NCBI GenBank assembly: GCA_035344155.1
Contig: DAORAL010000011.1
Location: forward strand, 61,473 to 125,472
DNA: 64,000 bases
Direction of reading: 5' to 3'
Source: UBA1845 sp002338715
GTDB taxonomy: Bacteria; Planctomycetota; Phycisphaerae; UBA1845
Part shown: one piece after another, positions 1 through 8,417 of the stretch
Numbering within the stretch: position 1 is the stretch's first letter
Layout of the letters: each line of letters starts with the position of its first letter
Program-made: the position numbers and the translations under genes
The notes under the pieces: model-generated
Databases searched by the model: none
The model's input: the letters and a program-made list of their open reading frames with translations, nothing else
What the model was told of the DNA's origin: nothing

Positions 1-390
1 GAGACTGAAAAGCGTTTCTTGGCCATTACCCGTTGCTGGCAAGACGACATCTTCGATGGTCGTCGAATATAGGGTTGTACCGGGTCCGAAGATCAATCCG
101 CTCGGGTCGCCATCGTTGAACGTGAAGACGATGTCGGTCGTGCCTTCCGCGGCAGCAGCTCCGTCACCATACACAGCCAAGCCGAGCGTCAACGATGCAA
201 TTCCAACTGGGGCATCACCGCCACCGCCAAAATAACCGCTGTCGCCGAACAAGGTGCCAGCAGGCGTGCTGCTGTTGAATGGCGTGAAAGTGCCGGTTGA
301 AGCCCCGGTGTCATACACGATGGTGGCCCATGCAGGTGCTGCGCAGACCATTAGCGCGACCACAAAAGCAGTGCTCGTTACCTTCTTCAT
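1..390 (-). CDS. Secreted protein, N-terminal part (cut by window edge)
   Basis: Reading leftward from an ATG at 390, an uninterrupted frame of 130 codons runs off the window. It opens with MKKVTSTAFVVALMVCAAPA followed by W-A, a typical Sec signal peptide with a cleavage site around residues 22-23. The mature part is rich in Gly, Ser, Thr and small residues (for example FGDSGYFGGGGDAPVG), as in beta-rich extracellular proteins of Planctomycetota. An AGGGGAA Shine-Dalgarno-like stretch lies about 9 bases upstream. No domain can be named from the visible part, and its C-terminal sorting signal lies outside the window. A secreted beta-sandwich or PEP-CTERM-type protein is possible but not shown. 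Confidence 0.7.
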   Translation of the reverse strand, partial: MKKVTSTAFVVALMVCAAPAWATIVYDTGASTGTFTPFNSSTPAGTLFGDSGYFGGGGDAPVGIASLTLGLAVYGDGAAAAEGTTDIVFTFNDGDPSGLIFGPGTTLYSTTIEDVVLPATGNGQETLFSL

Positions 391-580
391 TGCTATCAAT
401 TCCCCTGTCTTGCAGATTTTGAGAGATAGATCTGGACCTTGCCCTACCAAGATCCATAGTTTGCATCAGCTTACCCAATTGACGGTTTGATGGTCAAGGA
501 TTTCCCACCGGCTGACGCCATGAATCCCCTCTTGGCTGTAGAATTATCGGACGTGAATCCAGCAAGATGGATGCGGCTGA

Positions 581-844
581 TCAGTCCTTTCCCTTAATCA
601 TTCTGCCCACGTCACCCGCAGAATCGCGGACCTTCTTGAGTAATCGCTTGGCCCAGACGAACTCAGTGGCGAGGATGGCCAGACCAGCCGGGATCACGAT
701 AAATGCCGGGCCCGGCAGGACCAACAGGGCGATCCCCGCGAGCACAACCGTTCCGCCGACGACCAGCACGATCATTCGTTTTGCATTTTTCAGAAGCATG
801 TCGATGCCGTTTGCGACTGTGGATTTGTCGTCGTGGGTGGTCAT
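581..844 (-). CDS. PGPGW-family small membrane protein
   Basis: This 87-residue protein has two adjacent hydrophobic segments (about residues 24-45 and 46-62), joined by the motif LVLPGPAFIVIPAGLAIL and followed by ATEFVWAKRLLKK. This matches the PGPGW putative transmembrane family, whose hallmark is a Pro-Gly-Pro turn between helices and a GL-ILA-EF-WA stretch. The last Gly-Trp of the name motif is replaced by Ala-Phe. Function is unknown for the family. I chose the ATG at 844 because the frame upstream overlaps the AraC gene and AGGGGCGACG precedes this ATG. Only 8 bases separate it from the stop of the upstream regulator gene, so the two are probably co-transcribed. Confidence 0.75.
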   Translation of the reverse strand: MTTHDDKSTVANGIDMLLKNAKRMIVLVVGGTVVLAGIALLVLPGPAFIVIPAGLAILATEFVWAKRLLKKVRDSAGDVGRMIKGKD

Positions 845-852
845 CGTCGCCC

Positions 853-1779
853 CTATCTCGCGCGCTTGACAGGAATCTGCACGTACAATTCGAAATGTTC
901 GATGCCATGCGCAAATGGGCGGCCGATCCACGCCTCGAAGAATGGGTGGTCGTCGGGCACGTAGCGGCTGTTGGGCAGCCAGCATTTGAAGAGCCAGTCC
1001 ATCGCCCGCATTTCATTCTGGATCGGTCCGCGTATTTCGATCTGGGCGACGGTCATCGGCGGAAATTCAATCACGCCGATTTCGCCTTCCGGTTCGACGT
1101 TCTCAACTTCGAGCCCGACATCATAGCGACAGTCCTTGAACTCGACGATCACCGGATCGTCCCACATGTATCCGAGCCACTGTCCATCGGCGAGTCCGCG
1201 CTGCTCGGCCCACGCGACGAAGCGCTCTGCCGCACCGGTGACGATACCGATTCTAAACGGATCAAGCACGCGGAGGTACGCAACGCGACGGGCGGGAAGT
1301 TGGCGCAAAGTCAAATCGAAGTTGTCGGCTTTGACGTCGTCAGGCAGGGCGAACAGATGGTGGTTGGAATCGTGTTCACACAGGGCCGCATCCAACTCGT
1401 CGCGGCGATCCTGTCGAAATTGGTCGAGTTTGAATTCGCTCGGTGGCACGCCGTACTTTTCTTTGAATCGTCGCGAGAAATCTGAGAGCGATGTGAATCC
1501 ACAGGCCAGTGAAATTTCCGTTAGCGACCTCGGGCCTTGGTGGGCGAGCATCCAAAGCGCCCGTTCCAACCTCAGTCGTCGCACGAATTGGTTCAACGTC
1601 TCGCCCATCAGTGCGCGGAAGATGCGATGGAAATGAAACGGCGAGAAGCACGCGACCTCGGCGACGGCGTCAAGGTTAAGCGGCTGATCGAGGTTGCGCA
1701 CGATGTGATCGATGGCGCGGTTGACGCTCTTGAGGTAATGCGGTGATGCGTCGGAAGGTTTTTCAGAATCGATTCGCAA
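853..1779 (-). CDS. AraC-family regulator with GyrI-like effector domain
   Basis: The 308-residue protein carries an N-terminal AraC/XylS double helix-turn-helix (about residues 14-115), recognisable by FSPFHFHRIF and by ACGFTSLSDFSRRFKEKYG. After a short linker comes a C-terminal GyrI-like/effector-binding domain (about 150-306), with segments such as RRVAYLRVLDPFRIG. This HTH-first order is typical of the Rob/SoxS-like subgroup with a small-molecule-binding tail. The likely role is a cytoplasmic transcription factor answering hydrophobic or toxic ligands. The start is a TTG (LRIDSEK) with no clear Shine-Dalgarno, so the exact start is uncertain. The PGPGW membrane-protein gene follows at 8 bases, and a VOC-fold gene is divergent on the other side. 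Confidence 0.9.
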   Translation of the reverse strand: MRIDSEKPSDASPHYLKSVNRAIDHIVRNLDQPLNLDAVAEVACFSPFHFHRIFRALMGETLNQFVRRLRLERALWMLAHQGPRSLTEISLACGFTSLSDFSRRFKEKYGVPPSEFKLDQFRQDRRDELDAALCEHDSNHHLFALPDDVKADNFDLTLRQLPARRVAYLRVLDPFRIGIVTGAAERFVAWAEQRGLADGQWLGYMWDDPVIVEFKDCRYDVGLEVENVEPEGEIGVIEFPPMTVAQIEIRGPIQNEMRAMDWLFKCWLPNSRYVPDDHPFFEAWIGRPFAHGIEHFELYVQIPVKRAR

Positions 1780-1957
1780 GATTTGTCAAACCGGGAACGG
1801 GGAGAGGAATTATGATCTGGCGTCGTTTGGAGGTGTATCGATCATAAATAATGTTCTGTAGATTTTGTCGGCTGCGGCGATCTTGTTGCTCGCATCGTGT
1901 AATCATAGTGCCCGCACTGACTCGTCGCAATTTCAGGTATCGCAAGGGGATAACGAC

Positions 1958-2329
1958 ATGGACTTGGGTGCGTTCTCAGTCAGTTTGACGGTCAAAGACA
2001 TCGAGGCATCGCGGGTCTTCTATGAGAAGTTGGGTTTCAAGAAGATTCACGGCGATCAGTCGCAGAATTGGCTCATCCTGCAAAACGGCGCCAGCACGAT
2101 CGGGTTGTTTCAAGGGATGTTTGAGCGCAACTGTCTGACGTTTAACCCCGGCTGGGCGAATGATGGAAATCATCCTGATGAGTTCACCGATGTTCGCGAG
2201 ATTCAAAAGCGCTTAAAAGCCTCAGGGATAGCGCTCACCCAAGAAGCCGATGAATCGACGGAAGGGCCGGCGAGTTGCACGATGCTTGACCCGGATGGAA
2301 ATCCGATCCTGATCGACCAGCATCGCTAG
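1958..2329 (+). CDS. VOC-superfamily (glyoxalase/bleomycin-resistance fold) protein
   Basis: From the ATG at 1958 this gives 123 residues starting MDLGAFSVSLTVKDIEASR, a classic VOC opening (beta strand, then the D-I-E-A-S-R-x-F-Y-E-K-L-G-F helix). It ends with MLDPDGNPILIDQ, the usual final strand. The single VOC repeat suggests a homodimer; substrate and metal use are unknown. AAGGGGA lies 7 bases before the ATG, which decides this start. The same frame is open further upstream to a TTG at 1865 and would encode a lipobox-like stretch (ILLLASC), but without basic residues ahead of it. That extension is treated as a possible remnant and discussed in the findings. The gene is divergent from the AraC regulator, which could control it. 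Confidence 0.85.
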   Translation: MDLGAFSVSLTVKDIEASRVFYEKLGFKKIHGDQSQNWLILQNGASTIGLFQGMFERNCLTFNPGWANDGNHPDEFTDVREIQKRLKASGIALTQEADESTEGPASCTMLDPDGNPILIDQHR

Positions 2330-2349
2330 CGGTTCGCATTGGGCGTCAT

Positions 2350-2473
2350 GGGTGCCCCAGGCTTTTAGCCTGGGGGACTGATGGTTGAACGATGTCCCTT
2401 TGTTGCGCGATCAACTTCATTGCTTCGGTCTTGATGGTTTGTCAGTCCCCCACCCTGGAAGGGCGGGGCACCC
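2350..2473. repeat. Nested inverted-repeat element (MITE/REP-like)
   Basis: Two outward arms share GGGTGCCCC, a 14-base variable centre, and GGGGACTGA. The left arm is at 2350-2381 and the right arm, inverted, at 2442-2473. The left arm is itself palindromic (CCCCAGGC, TTTTA-type loop, GCCTGGGG). The element sits between the VOC and aldo/keto reductase genes and contains no credible ORF. The structure fits a small non-autonomous repeat or a strong bidirectional hairpin/terminator. Whether it is multicopy cannot be judged here because only one copy lies in the window. Confidence 0.6.
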
Positions 2474-2516
2474 GCGCGTGCTTGTTTGAAATATGCCGGG
2501 CGCTTAGCATGTGTTC

Positions 2517-3467
2517 ATGCAATACGTACGACTTGGCGAACGCGGACCGATGGTTTCACGCATGGGGTTCGGTGCGTGGGCGATCGGTGGGATGAACTGG
2601 GGGCCGACCGATGACGACGTCTCGTTGGCCGCGCTCAATGCGGCACTCGACGCTGGCGTGACCTTCATCGATACCGCCGATGTCTACGGTTTCGGGCATT
2701 CCGAAAAACTGATCGAGCAGGTCGTGCGCGAACGCAAGCCCAAAGACCTCGTCATCGCCACAAAAGCCGGCAACGATTTTTATAACGCCGGCGACAGCGA
2801 TGACGCCGGTTATGGCCCCATTCGCCAGACCTATGACAAGGATTACATCGTCTTTGCGGCAGAGCAGAGCCTCAAACGACTCAACGTCGAAGCGCTCGAC
2901 ATTCTGCAACTGCACAGCGGTGACATCGAGCAGCTTGAGCGCGACGATCCGTGGGAAGCGCTCGAGTTATTGAAGAAACAGGGCAAGATCAAACATGCCG
3001 GCTGGAGCATCCAGTCGTTTCAGGAAACAACGCAGGCCCACATCCTCGACGCCCATCACGAGTTGATCGACATCATTCAGGTGCGTTACAACCTGCTCGA
3101 ACGCGAAGCCGAGAAGGTTCTCTTTCCAAAGGCGCTGGAGTATGGCACCGGGGTGATTGTGCGGATTCCGATCCTGTTCGGGTTGCTCACGGGCAAATTC
3201 ACCCGTGACTCCAAATTCGGCGAGGACGATCACCGCAACATGAACCTCTCAGCCGAAAAGCTCGAAGCATATCTGGGCCAACTGGAATCGCTGCAACCGC
3301 TCTATGATCAATTCCCCGATCAGACCATGACACAGGTCAGCCTGCGGTTCTGCATCACGCACCCGGCGTGCCATGTTGCGATCCCCGGCGCCAAGACGCC
3401 CAAGCAAGCGGCTGAAAATGCAGCAGCGGGTGGTTTTGGTCCTTTGCCCGCCGATGCCCTCGCGTAG
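2517..3467 (+). CDS. Aldo/keto reductase
   Basis: This 316-residue (beta/alpha)8 oxidoreductase opens with YVRLGERGPMVSRMGFG. It shows the family signatures: GVTFIDTADVYGFGHSE with the catalytic Asp and Tyr, VIATKAG with the catalytic Lys, LQLHSGD near the active-site His, and a C-terminal IPGAKTPKQA that binds NADP(H) phosphate. It is predicted to reduce carbonyl substrates with NADPH in the cytoplasm; the physiological substrate is unknown. The frame also allows a GTG at 2511, but the ATG at 2517 places MQYVRLGE at the usual family start. Length is normal for the family. It stands alone, between the inverted-repeat element and the DGPF-ECF42 pair. Confidence 0.92.
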   Translation: MQYVRLGERGPMVSRMGFGAWAIGGMNWGPTDDDVSLAALNAALDAGVTFIDTADVYGFGHSEKLIEQVVRERKPKDLVIATKAGNDFYNAGDSDDAGYGPIRQTYDKDYIVFAAEQSLKRLNVEALDILQLHSGDIEQLERDDPWEALELLKKQGKIKHAGWSIQSFQETTQAHILDAHHELIDIIQVRYNLLEREAEKVLFPKALEYGTGVIVRIPILFGLLTGKFTRDSKFGEDDHRNMNLSAEKLEAYLGQLESLQPLYDQFPDQTMTQVSLRFCITHPACHVAIPGAKTPKQAAENAAAGGFGPLPADALA

Positions 3468-3524
3468 CGTCATGAACTCGTCCGAGGCGGTCGGAAAAAT
3501 AAATTGAGAAATCTGAAATCCCGG

Positions 3525-3551
3525 TGTCCATTCAGTCGCTGGCCATTCGTC
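3525..3551 (+). promoter_or_regulatory. Candidate ECF42-type promoter upstream of the DGPF gene
   Basis: TGTCCA (3525-3530) and CGTC (3548-3551) are separated by 17 bases and lie about 65 bases before the DGPF-protein ATG. Work on ECF42 sigma factors in Streptomyces describes targets in DGPF genes with a TGTCGA-like -35 and a CGTC-like -10. This site matches that pattern with one mismatch in the -35. Autoregulation of the DGPF-sigma operon by its own sigma factor is therefore likely but inferred. Confidence 0.5.
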
Positions 3552-3616
3552 TATAGGATGAACGGGGCCGAAGTGGCCACAACCAAACTTGATTATTCAG
3601 GACAGGAGACTTTCTC

Positions 3617-3964
3617 ATGGCAAAGTATCTTTTTATCTACCGCGGAGATGTAGCCGACTCGAACGTGCAACATTCGCCCGAGGAGATGCAGGCCTTGATG
3701 GCCAAGTGGGGCGCGTGGTTTGAAAAAGTCGGAGCCGGGATGGTTAGTGGAGGCGATGCGCTTCTTCCGACGGGTAAGTTGGTTCGCGGAAACACCGTGA
3801 CCGATGGTCCATTTATTGAAGCGAAGGAACTGGTCGGCGGATATTCGATCGTCCAGGGTGACAGTTACGATGCCGCCGTCGAATATGCCAAGACCTGTCC
3901 GATCATCGAAGAAGGCGGAAGCGTCGAAGTGCGCGAGTTGGCCGGCTTCGATCAGGAAGGCTGA
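3617..3964 (+). CDS. DGPF/YCII-domain protein (ECF42 partner)
   Basis: This 115-residue protein begins MAKYLFIYRGD and carries the signature TDGPFIEAKELVGGYSIV that names the DGPF subgroup of YCII-related proteins. The fold is a small ferredoxin-like alpha/beta barrel dimer; the molecular role is unsettled, and some YCII proteins are proposed enzymes. AGGAG lies 8-9 bases before the ATG. The neighbouring sigma gene starts 25 bases after its stop. That context is the hallmark of group ECF42, where DGPF genes are the main sigma targets. The pair probably forms one stress-related operon. Confidence 0.92.
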   Translation: MAKYLFIYRGDVADSNVQHSPEEMQALMAKWGAWFEKVGAGMVSGGDALLPTGKLVRGNTVTDGPFIEAKELVGGYSIVQGDSYDAAVEYAKTCPIIEEGGSVEVRELAGFDQEG

Positions 3965-3989
3965 TTCGCCTGACGTCGGAGTTCAATTC

Positions 3990-5297
3990 TTGAGCTTTGA
4001 AGATTCCAACGCATACATGGTCGATCGCGATTCTGGTTCGTCCAAACTGTCGGGTGAATCAGAATCGCGTCGACTGGTTGATCATTACTTCCGGCACGAG
4101 TACGCGCGGTTGGTGGCGTCGCTCACGCGAAAGTTTGGCATGCAGCATTGGGATGTTGTGGAGGATGTGGTCCAGTCATCGTTGCAGCGTGCTTTGAACT
4201 CCTGGTCGCTTCGGGGAATTCCCAAGAACCCGACAGCATGGCTCTATCGGGTCGCGTCCAATCTCGCTTTCGATGTGCTGCGACGGGATCGCCGTTGGAA
4301 CGAACTGGACCCATCGATTGATGTACAAGCTGATTCGGATTTGGACTTTGATGCGTTTGACGAATCGAATTTGCAGGACGACTTGCTTCGGATGATCTTC
4401 GTCTGCTGCGACCCCAGCGTTCCGCCGCAGTCCCACATTGCCCTGGCGCTCAAGACGCTTTGCGGTTTTGGAAATCTTGAAATCGCCCGGGCGCTTTTGA
4501 CGACGGAGGCCAGCGTTGCGAAACGCATCACGCGGGCCAAGAAATCGCTGCGATCATCACCGGTCGAGATCAGCGAGTTGGGGCCAGACGTCATTCGCGA
4601 TCGCCTTCCCGATGCCCAGACGGTGATCTACCTGCTGTTTAACGAGGGATACAGTTCGTCGATTGCGGACAAGTTGATCCGCGAAGAGCTATGCGAGGAA
4701 GCCGTTCGGTTGGCACTGGTGTTGGCCGAGCATCCGCATACGTGCGGGCCCAGATCTGCTGCCTTGCTGGCGTTGCTCTTATTTCACGCGGCGCGGCTTG
4801 AGGCGCGCATCGATGTCAGTGGGGCGATGTTGTTGTTGAAGGAGCAGGATCGAACCCGCTGGGATCAGCGATTGTTGGCGGCTGCCTTCCAATGGTTTCA
4901 AGCCGCGAACACGGGCGATGAAGTGACGCGCTACCATGCGGAGGCGTGGGTGGCGGCTGAGCATTGTCGGGCGCGTTCGTTGGATGACACCAACTGGGAT
5001 CGAATCGTGACGGCGTACGATTTGCTGGAACGCCTTGCGCCGTCGCCGGTCCATGCGTTGAGTCGGGCAATCGCCATCGGGTATCGCGATGGGCCGCAAG
5101 CGGGCATGGATGCGTTTTCGTCGATTGAGTCGGATTCGCTGGCCAAGGATTATTATCTTTGGCATGCCACGCACGCGGAACTTGCGCGACAAACCGGAGA
5201 CATTAAGACGGCCAGGACCGCGCTGGATCGAGCATGGGAGTTGGCACCGACGCATGCGGAAAAGGAACTCATCTCGCGGAAACTTGATGCGCTGTGA
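3990..5297 (+). CDS. ECF42-group RNA polymerase sigma factor with TPR-like C-terminal extension
   Basis: The product has about 435 residues, roughly twice a minimal ECF sigma. Region sigma-2 lies around residues 30-100 (HYFRHEYARLVASLTRKFG, AWLYRVASNLAFDVLRRDRR). Sigma-4 is around 140-200 (LKTLCGFGNLEIARALLTTEASVAKRI split by a short linker). The remaining ~230 residues are a helical extension with the conserved YLLFNEGYSSS motif, TPR-like as in the ECF41/42 literature, where it controls activity in place of an anti-sigma factor. I prefer the TTG at 3990, because GGAG lies 8 bases ahead, over the ATG at 4017. The frame open to 3804 overlaps the DGPF gene and is not expected to be translated. 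Transcription ends tail-to-tail with the RND pump gene 27 bases away. Confidence 0.9.
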   Translation: MSFEDSNAYMVDRDSGSSKLSGESESRRLVDHYFRHEYARLVASLTRKFGMQHWDVVEDVVQSSLQRALNSWSLRGIPKNPTAWLYRVASNLAFDVLRRDRRWNELDPSIDVQADSDLDFDAFDESNLQDDLLRMIFVCCDPSVPPQSHIALALKTLCGFGNLEIARALLTTEASVAKRITRAKKSLRSSPVEISELGPDVIRDRLPDAQTVIYLLFNEGYSSSIADKLIREELCEEAVRLALVLAEHPHTCGPRSAALLALLLFHAARLEARIDVSGAMLLLKEQDRTRWDQRLLAAAFQWFQAANTGDEVTRYHAEAWVAAEHCRARSLDDTNWDRIVTAYDLLERLAPSPVHALSRAIAIGYRDGPQAGMDAFSSIESDSLAKDYYLWHATHAELARQTGDIKTARTALDRAWELAPTHAEKELISRKLDAL

Positions 5298-5324
5298 TCA
5301 TGTCTCGCCACGTGAGTGTTCACG

Positions 5325-8300
5325 CTATGCTTTGGGATCTGACGTGAATCCGAAATCATCCAGAATCGTGTAGAGGCTGGGGATCACCAAGAGCACAAGC
5401 ACTGTGGATGCCAGCATTCCGAAGACGATGCTGATCGCGAGGGGGATAAGTACCTGTGCCTGCAGGCTGCGTTCGAAGAGCAGCGGGGTCAGACCGGCCA
5501 TCGTGGTTAGCGAGGTGATCGTGATCGCACGAAAGCGTTCACGACTGGCACGGCGGGCGGCTTCATGAACCGGGGTGCCGTCAGCCGCACGCATTTTTAG
5601 AAACAAGACGAGCAGGATGGAATCGTTCACCACGACGCCGGCCAGCGATACAAACCCCAACAAACTCGGCATGCTGATGTCTTTGCCGAGAATCAGATGC
5701 CCCCAAACGACGCCAACCAGCGCCAACGGAATCGCGACCATGACGACGAGTGGTTCGATGTAGCTGCGGAATTGGAAACTGAGCAGGATGAAAACGCCGA
5801 TCAAACCGATGAGCATGCCGCGCCGCATCGAACCTTGCGTGACGCGGGCTTCTTTGGTTTCGCCTTCGATTGAATACGTGACGCCGTGATGGGTTTCGTG
5901 GAGCTTTGAAGCGAACTCTGTTTCGAAAAGCTTCATGATCTGAGCCGTATTGGTCTGCTTGCTGTCGAGGTCGCCGCGCAGCGTCACCGTGCGCTGTCCG
6001 TTGACCCGGGCGATGCGCGACCAGCCGACCGCCTCTTCGATTGTCGCGATGGCATCGAGCGGAATCTGTTTGCCATCGGGCAGCGTGCAATGGAAGTAGT
6101 CGAGGTCGGCGGGGTTGTTGCGCGCATCTCCTGCCAGCCGCACTTCGATCTCGTACGACTCGGGACCGACTTGAAACTCGTCAGCTGTGACGCCCGCGAA
6201 TGCCGCCCGCAATTGTCGGGCAACGTCGCGGCCGAAAAGCCCCAAACCCGTCGCACCCGCCCGCATGCGAATGCGCATTTCCGACTTGCCTTCATGCAGA
6301 TCGACGGCGAGGTTGCTTACTCCGCGAAAGGATGCGAACCAGTCCCGCGCTTCGATCGCCGCATTGCGAAGGTCGGTCAGGTCGTCACCAGAAAACCGAA
6401 TCTCAATGTTGCGACCGGCTGGCCCCAACGATGGTTCGGTCAGGACGAGCTGCTGCACATCGGGCAATTCGCCGATGGATTTTCGCCATTCTTCGAGGAT
6501 GTCGTCAACGCGGGCGTCGCGTTTCTCAGCCGTCAGAAGATCGGCGAAGATGGTGGCGACGTGCGGGCCGGTCTCGAATGCATCTTCGTTGAGATTGAAC
6601 CGCGAGTAGACGGTCGTGACCAGGTCCTGTTCATCCGGCTGGCGCGGTTTGAATTTTCTGTTGACCTCAGCCAACCCGTCTTTGATCTGATTGACGACGG
6701 CTTCGGTTTTTTCGAACGGCGTTCCCGCTGGCATCAGCAATCGGGCAACAACCAAGTCGCCATCCAATTCCGGAAACGCCTGAAAGCGCACGACTCCGCC
6801 CGCAAACAACCCAGCCGACAACAAGAACACAAAGAACACGCAGCCGACCCAGAGGTATCGCCAATGGATCAGCACGTCGATGGTGCGGCCAAAGACGCGC
6901 TCGCGCACCCATTCAATCGCATTGTCAAACCACTTGCGGAAGCGGTTGGCCGGTTTGTCGGGCGAGGCGTGAAGCGAATGTGCCAAGTGGGCTGGCAATA
7001 TGAAAAACGCTTCGATCAAACTGACGACCAATACGAGTATCAGGATGATCGGGACAACCTTGAGCACCTTGCCGATGTTGCCTTCCAAAGCGGCTAGTGG
7101 GCCGAGCACGCTGACGGTTGTCACAAACGAACTGAACACGCCGTTGGCGACCTCGCTGACGCCATCGATCGCCGCGTTGAGCGGTGATTTGCCACGGGCG
7201 CGGTGCGACGCGATGTTTTCAGCGATCACAATACCGTCGTCCATCAACAATCCCAGCGCGAGCAACAACCCGACCATTGTCAGCATGTTGATGGTGAGGT
7301 CGAACTGCGGCACGAAAAAGAACGCCCCCAGAAACGACACGGGCAAGCTCATCACCACCCAGAACGAAAGCTTGATGTTGAAGAACATCCACATCGCCAG
7401 GAAGACGAGGATCATTCCCTGCCAGCCGTTGGTGATAAGCATTTGAAGTCGATCAACCACCAACCGCGAAAGGTCCTGCGTGACCTTGATGTCCAGTTGC
7501 GGAAACCGTTCGCGCTCATCCTGCAGGAAACTTTCGACGGACCGCGCGACTCGGATGATGTCTTGATTCTTGGTCTTTTTGATCTGCAGCAAGCCCGCCC
7601 GCTGGTCGCCAAGATTGATGCGGTCTTCTTTGAATTCGAACAGATCGACGACGCGGCCCAGGTCGCGAAGCTTCAACTCAGCACCGTTGCGCCCGGCGAC
7701 GATGATGAGTTCTTCCAACTCCCGCGGTGTGGTGCGCTGTTCGGTGAAGCGGACGAGGATGTCGCGATCTTCGGTTTCGATCACGCCGGCTGGCAGGTCA
7801 ACGCTTTGACGGGCGATCACGTCTGAAACATCGGCGACGCTCACGCCGTACTTCATCAATGCTTCCGGAACGAGTTCGACACGAAATTGATGATCGGCGA
7901 ATCCTTCGATTTCAACCAGCGATGTGACCGTCTGCATCTGCAATCGGCGTTTGAGATCTTCGCAGTAGGCTTTGAGGTCTGGCGCAGACATGGGCCCCGC
8001 GACCAAAACCGAAAGCACGGGGTCGGTCGTGTGCAACTGGGTGATGACGGCGTCTTCCACGTCGTCGGGAAAGTCATCGATCGCGGCGACTTCGGTATCG
8101 ATTTCGTCTTTGAATTCTGCGAAGTTAGCGCCGTCTTCCATCTCGACGGTGATGACAGCCACGCCTTCGCGCGCTTCGGAACGGATTTCTTTAACGAAGC
8201 GCACGCCATCGAGCACGTCTTCCACGCGCGTGCAAATGACCTGTTCGACCTCTTCAGCCGTCGCGCCGCGATAGGGGACGCGGATCTGCACTTCGCTGGC

Positions 8301-8417
8301 GGCGAAATCCGGAAATGTCTCTCGCCGCAAGCTGCGCAGGCTCAACACGCCCATGACCAAGAAGATCAGCATGAGCAGGTTGGCGGCTGTCGGATGCTTG
8401 GCAAAGTATCGGATCAT
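5325..8417 (-). CDS. RND-family efflux pump inner-membrane transporter (AcrB-like), first copy
   Basis: The 1030-residue protein has the HAE1/AcrB layout: TM1 near residues 11-30 (TAANLLMLIFLVMGVLSLR), a first periplasmic porter domain, then TM2-6. TM4 carries LGLLMDDGIVIAENI, whose paired Asp residues are the proton-relay site. A second porter domain and TM7-12 follow. It would export hydrophobic compounds by proton antiport as a trimer, coupled through its fusion protein to an outer-membrane channel. No TolC-like gene is nearby. Its ATG overlaps the stop of the upstream fusion-protein gene as ATGA (8414-8417), so translation is coupled. Substrate is unknown. Confidence 0.95.
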   Translation of the reverse strand: MIRYFAKHPTAANLLMLIFLVMGVLSLRSLRRETFPDFAASEVQIRVPYRGATAEEVEQVICTRVEDVLDGVRFVKEIRSEAREGVAVITVEMEDGANFAEFKDEIDTEVAAIDDFPDDVEDAVITQLHTTDPVLSVLVAGPMSAPDLKAYCEDLKRRLQMQTVTSLVEIEGFADHQFRVELVPEALMKYGVSVADVSDVIARQSVDLPAGVIETEDRDILVRFTEQRTTPRELEELIIVAGRNGAELKLRDLGRVVDLFEFKEDRINLGDQRAGLLQIKKTKNQDIIRVARSVESFLQDERERFPQLDIKVTQDLSRLVVDRLQMLITNGWQGMILVFLAMWMFFNIKLSFWVVMSLPVSFLGAFFFVPQFDLTINMLTMVGLLLALGLLMDDGIVIAENIASHRARGKSPLNAAIDGVSEVANGVFSSFVTTVSVLGPLAALEGNIGKVLKVVPIILILVLVVSLIEAFFILPAHLAHSLHASPDKPANRFRKWFDNAIEWVRERVFGRTIDVLIHWRYLWVGCVFFVFLLSAGLFAGGVVRFQAFPELDGDLVVARLLMPAGTPFEKTEAVVNQIKDGLAEVNRKFKPRQPDEQDLVTTVYSRFNLNEDAFETGPHVATIFADLLTAEKRDARVDDILEEWRKSIGELPDVQQLVLTEPSLGPAGRNIEIRFSGDDLTDLRNAAIEARDWFASFRGVSNLAVDLHEGKSEMRIRMRAGATGLGLFGRDVARQLRAAFAGVTADEFQVGPESYEIEVRLAGDARNNPADLDYFHCTLPDGKQIPLDAIATIEEAVGWSRIARVNGQRTVTLRGDLDSKQTNTAQIMKLFETEFASKLHETHHGVTYSIEGETKEARVTQGSMRRGMLIGLIGVFILLSFQFRSYIEPLVVMVAIPLALVGVVWGHLILGKDISMPSLLGFVSLAGVVVNDSILLVLFLKMRAADGTPVHEAARRASRERFRAITITSLTTMAGLTPLLFERSLQAQVLIPLAISIVFGMLASTVLVLLVIPSLYTILDDFGFTSDPKA

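Noticed and set aside
6090..7097. 335-codon open frame on the plus strand
   Set aside because: It is antisense to the first RND pump gene, whose motifs are unmistakable; the frame is a product of high GC codon use.
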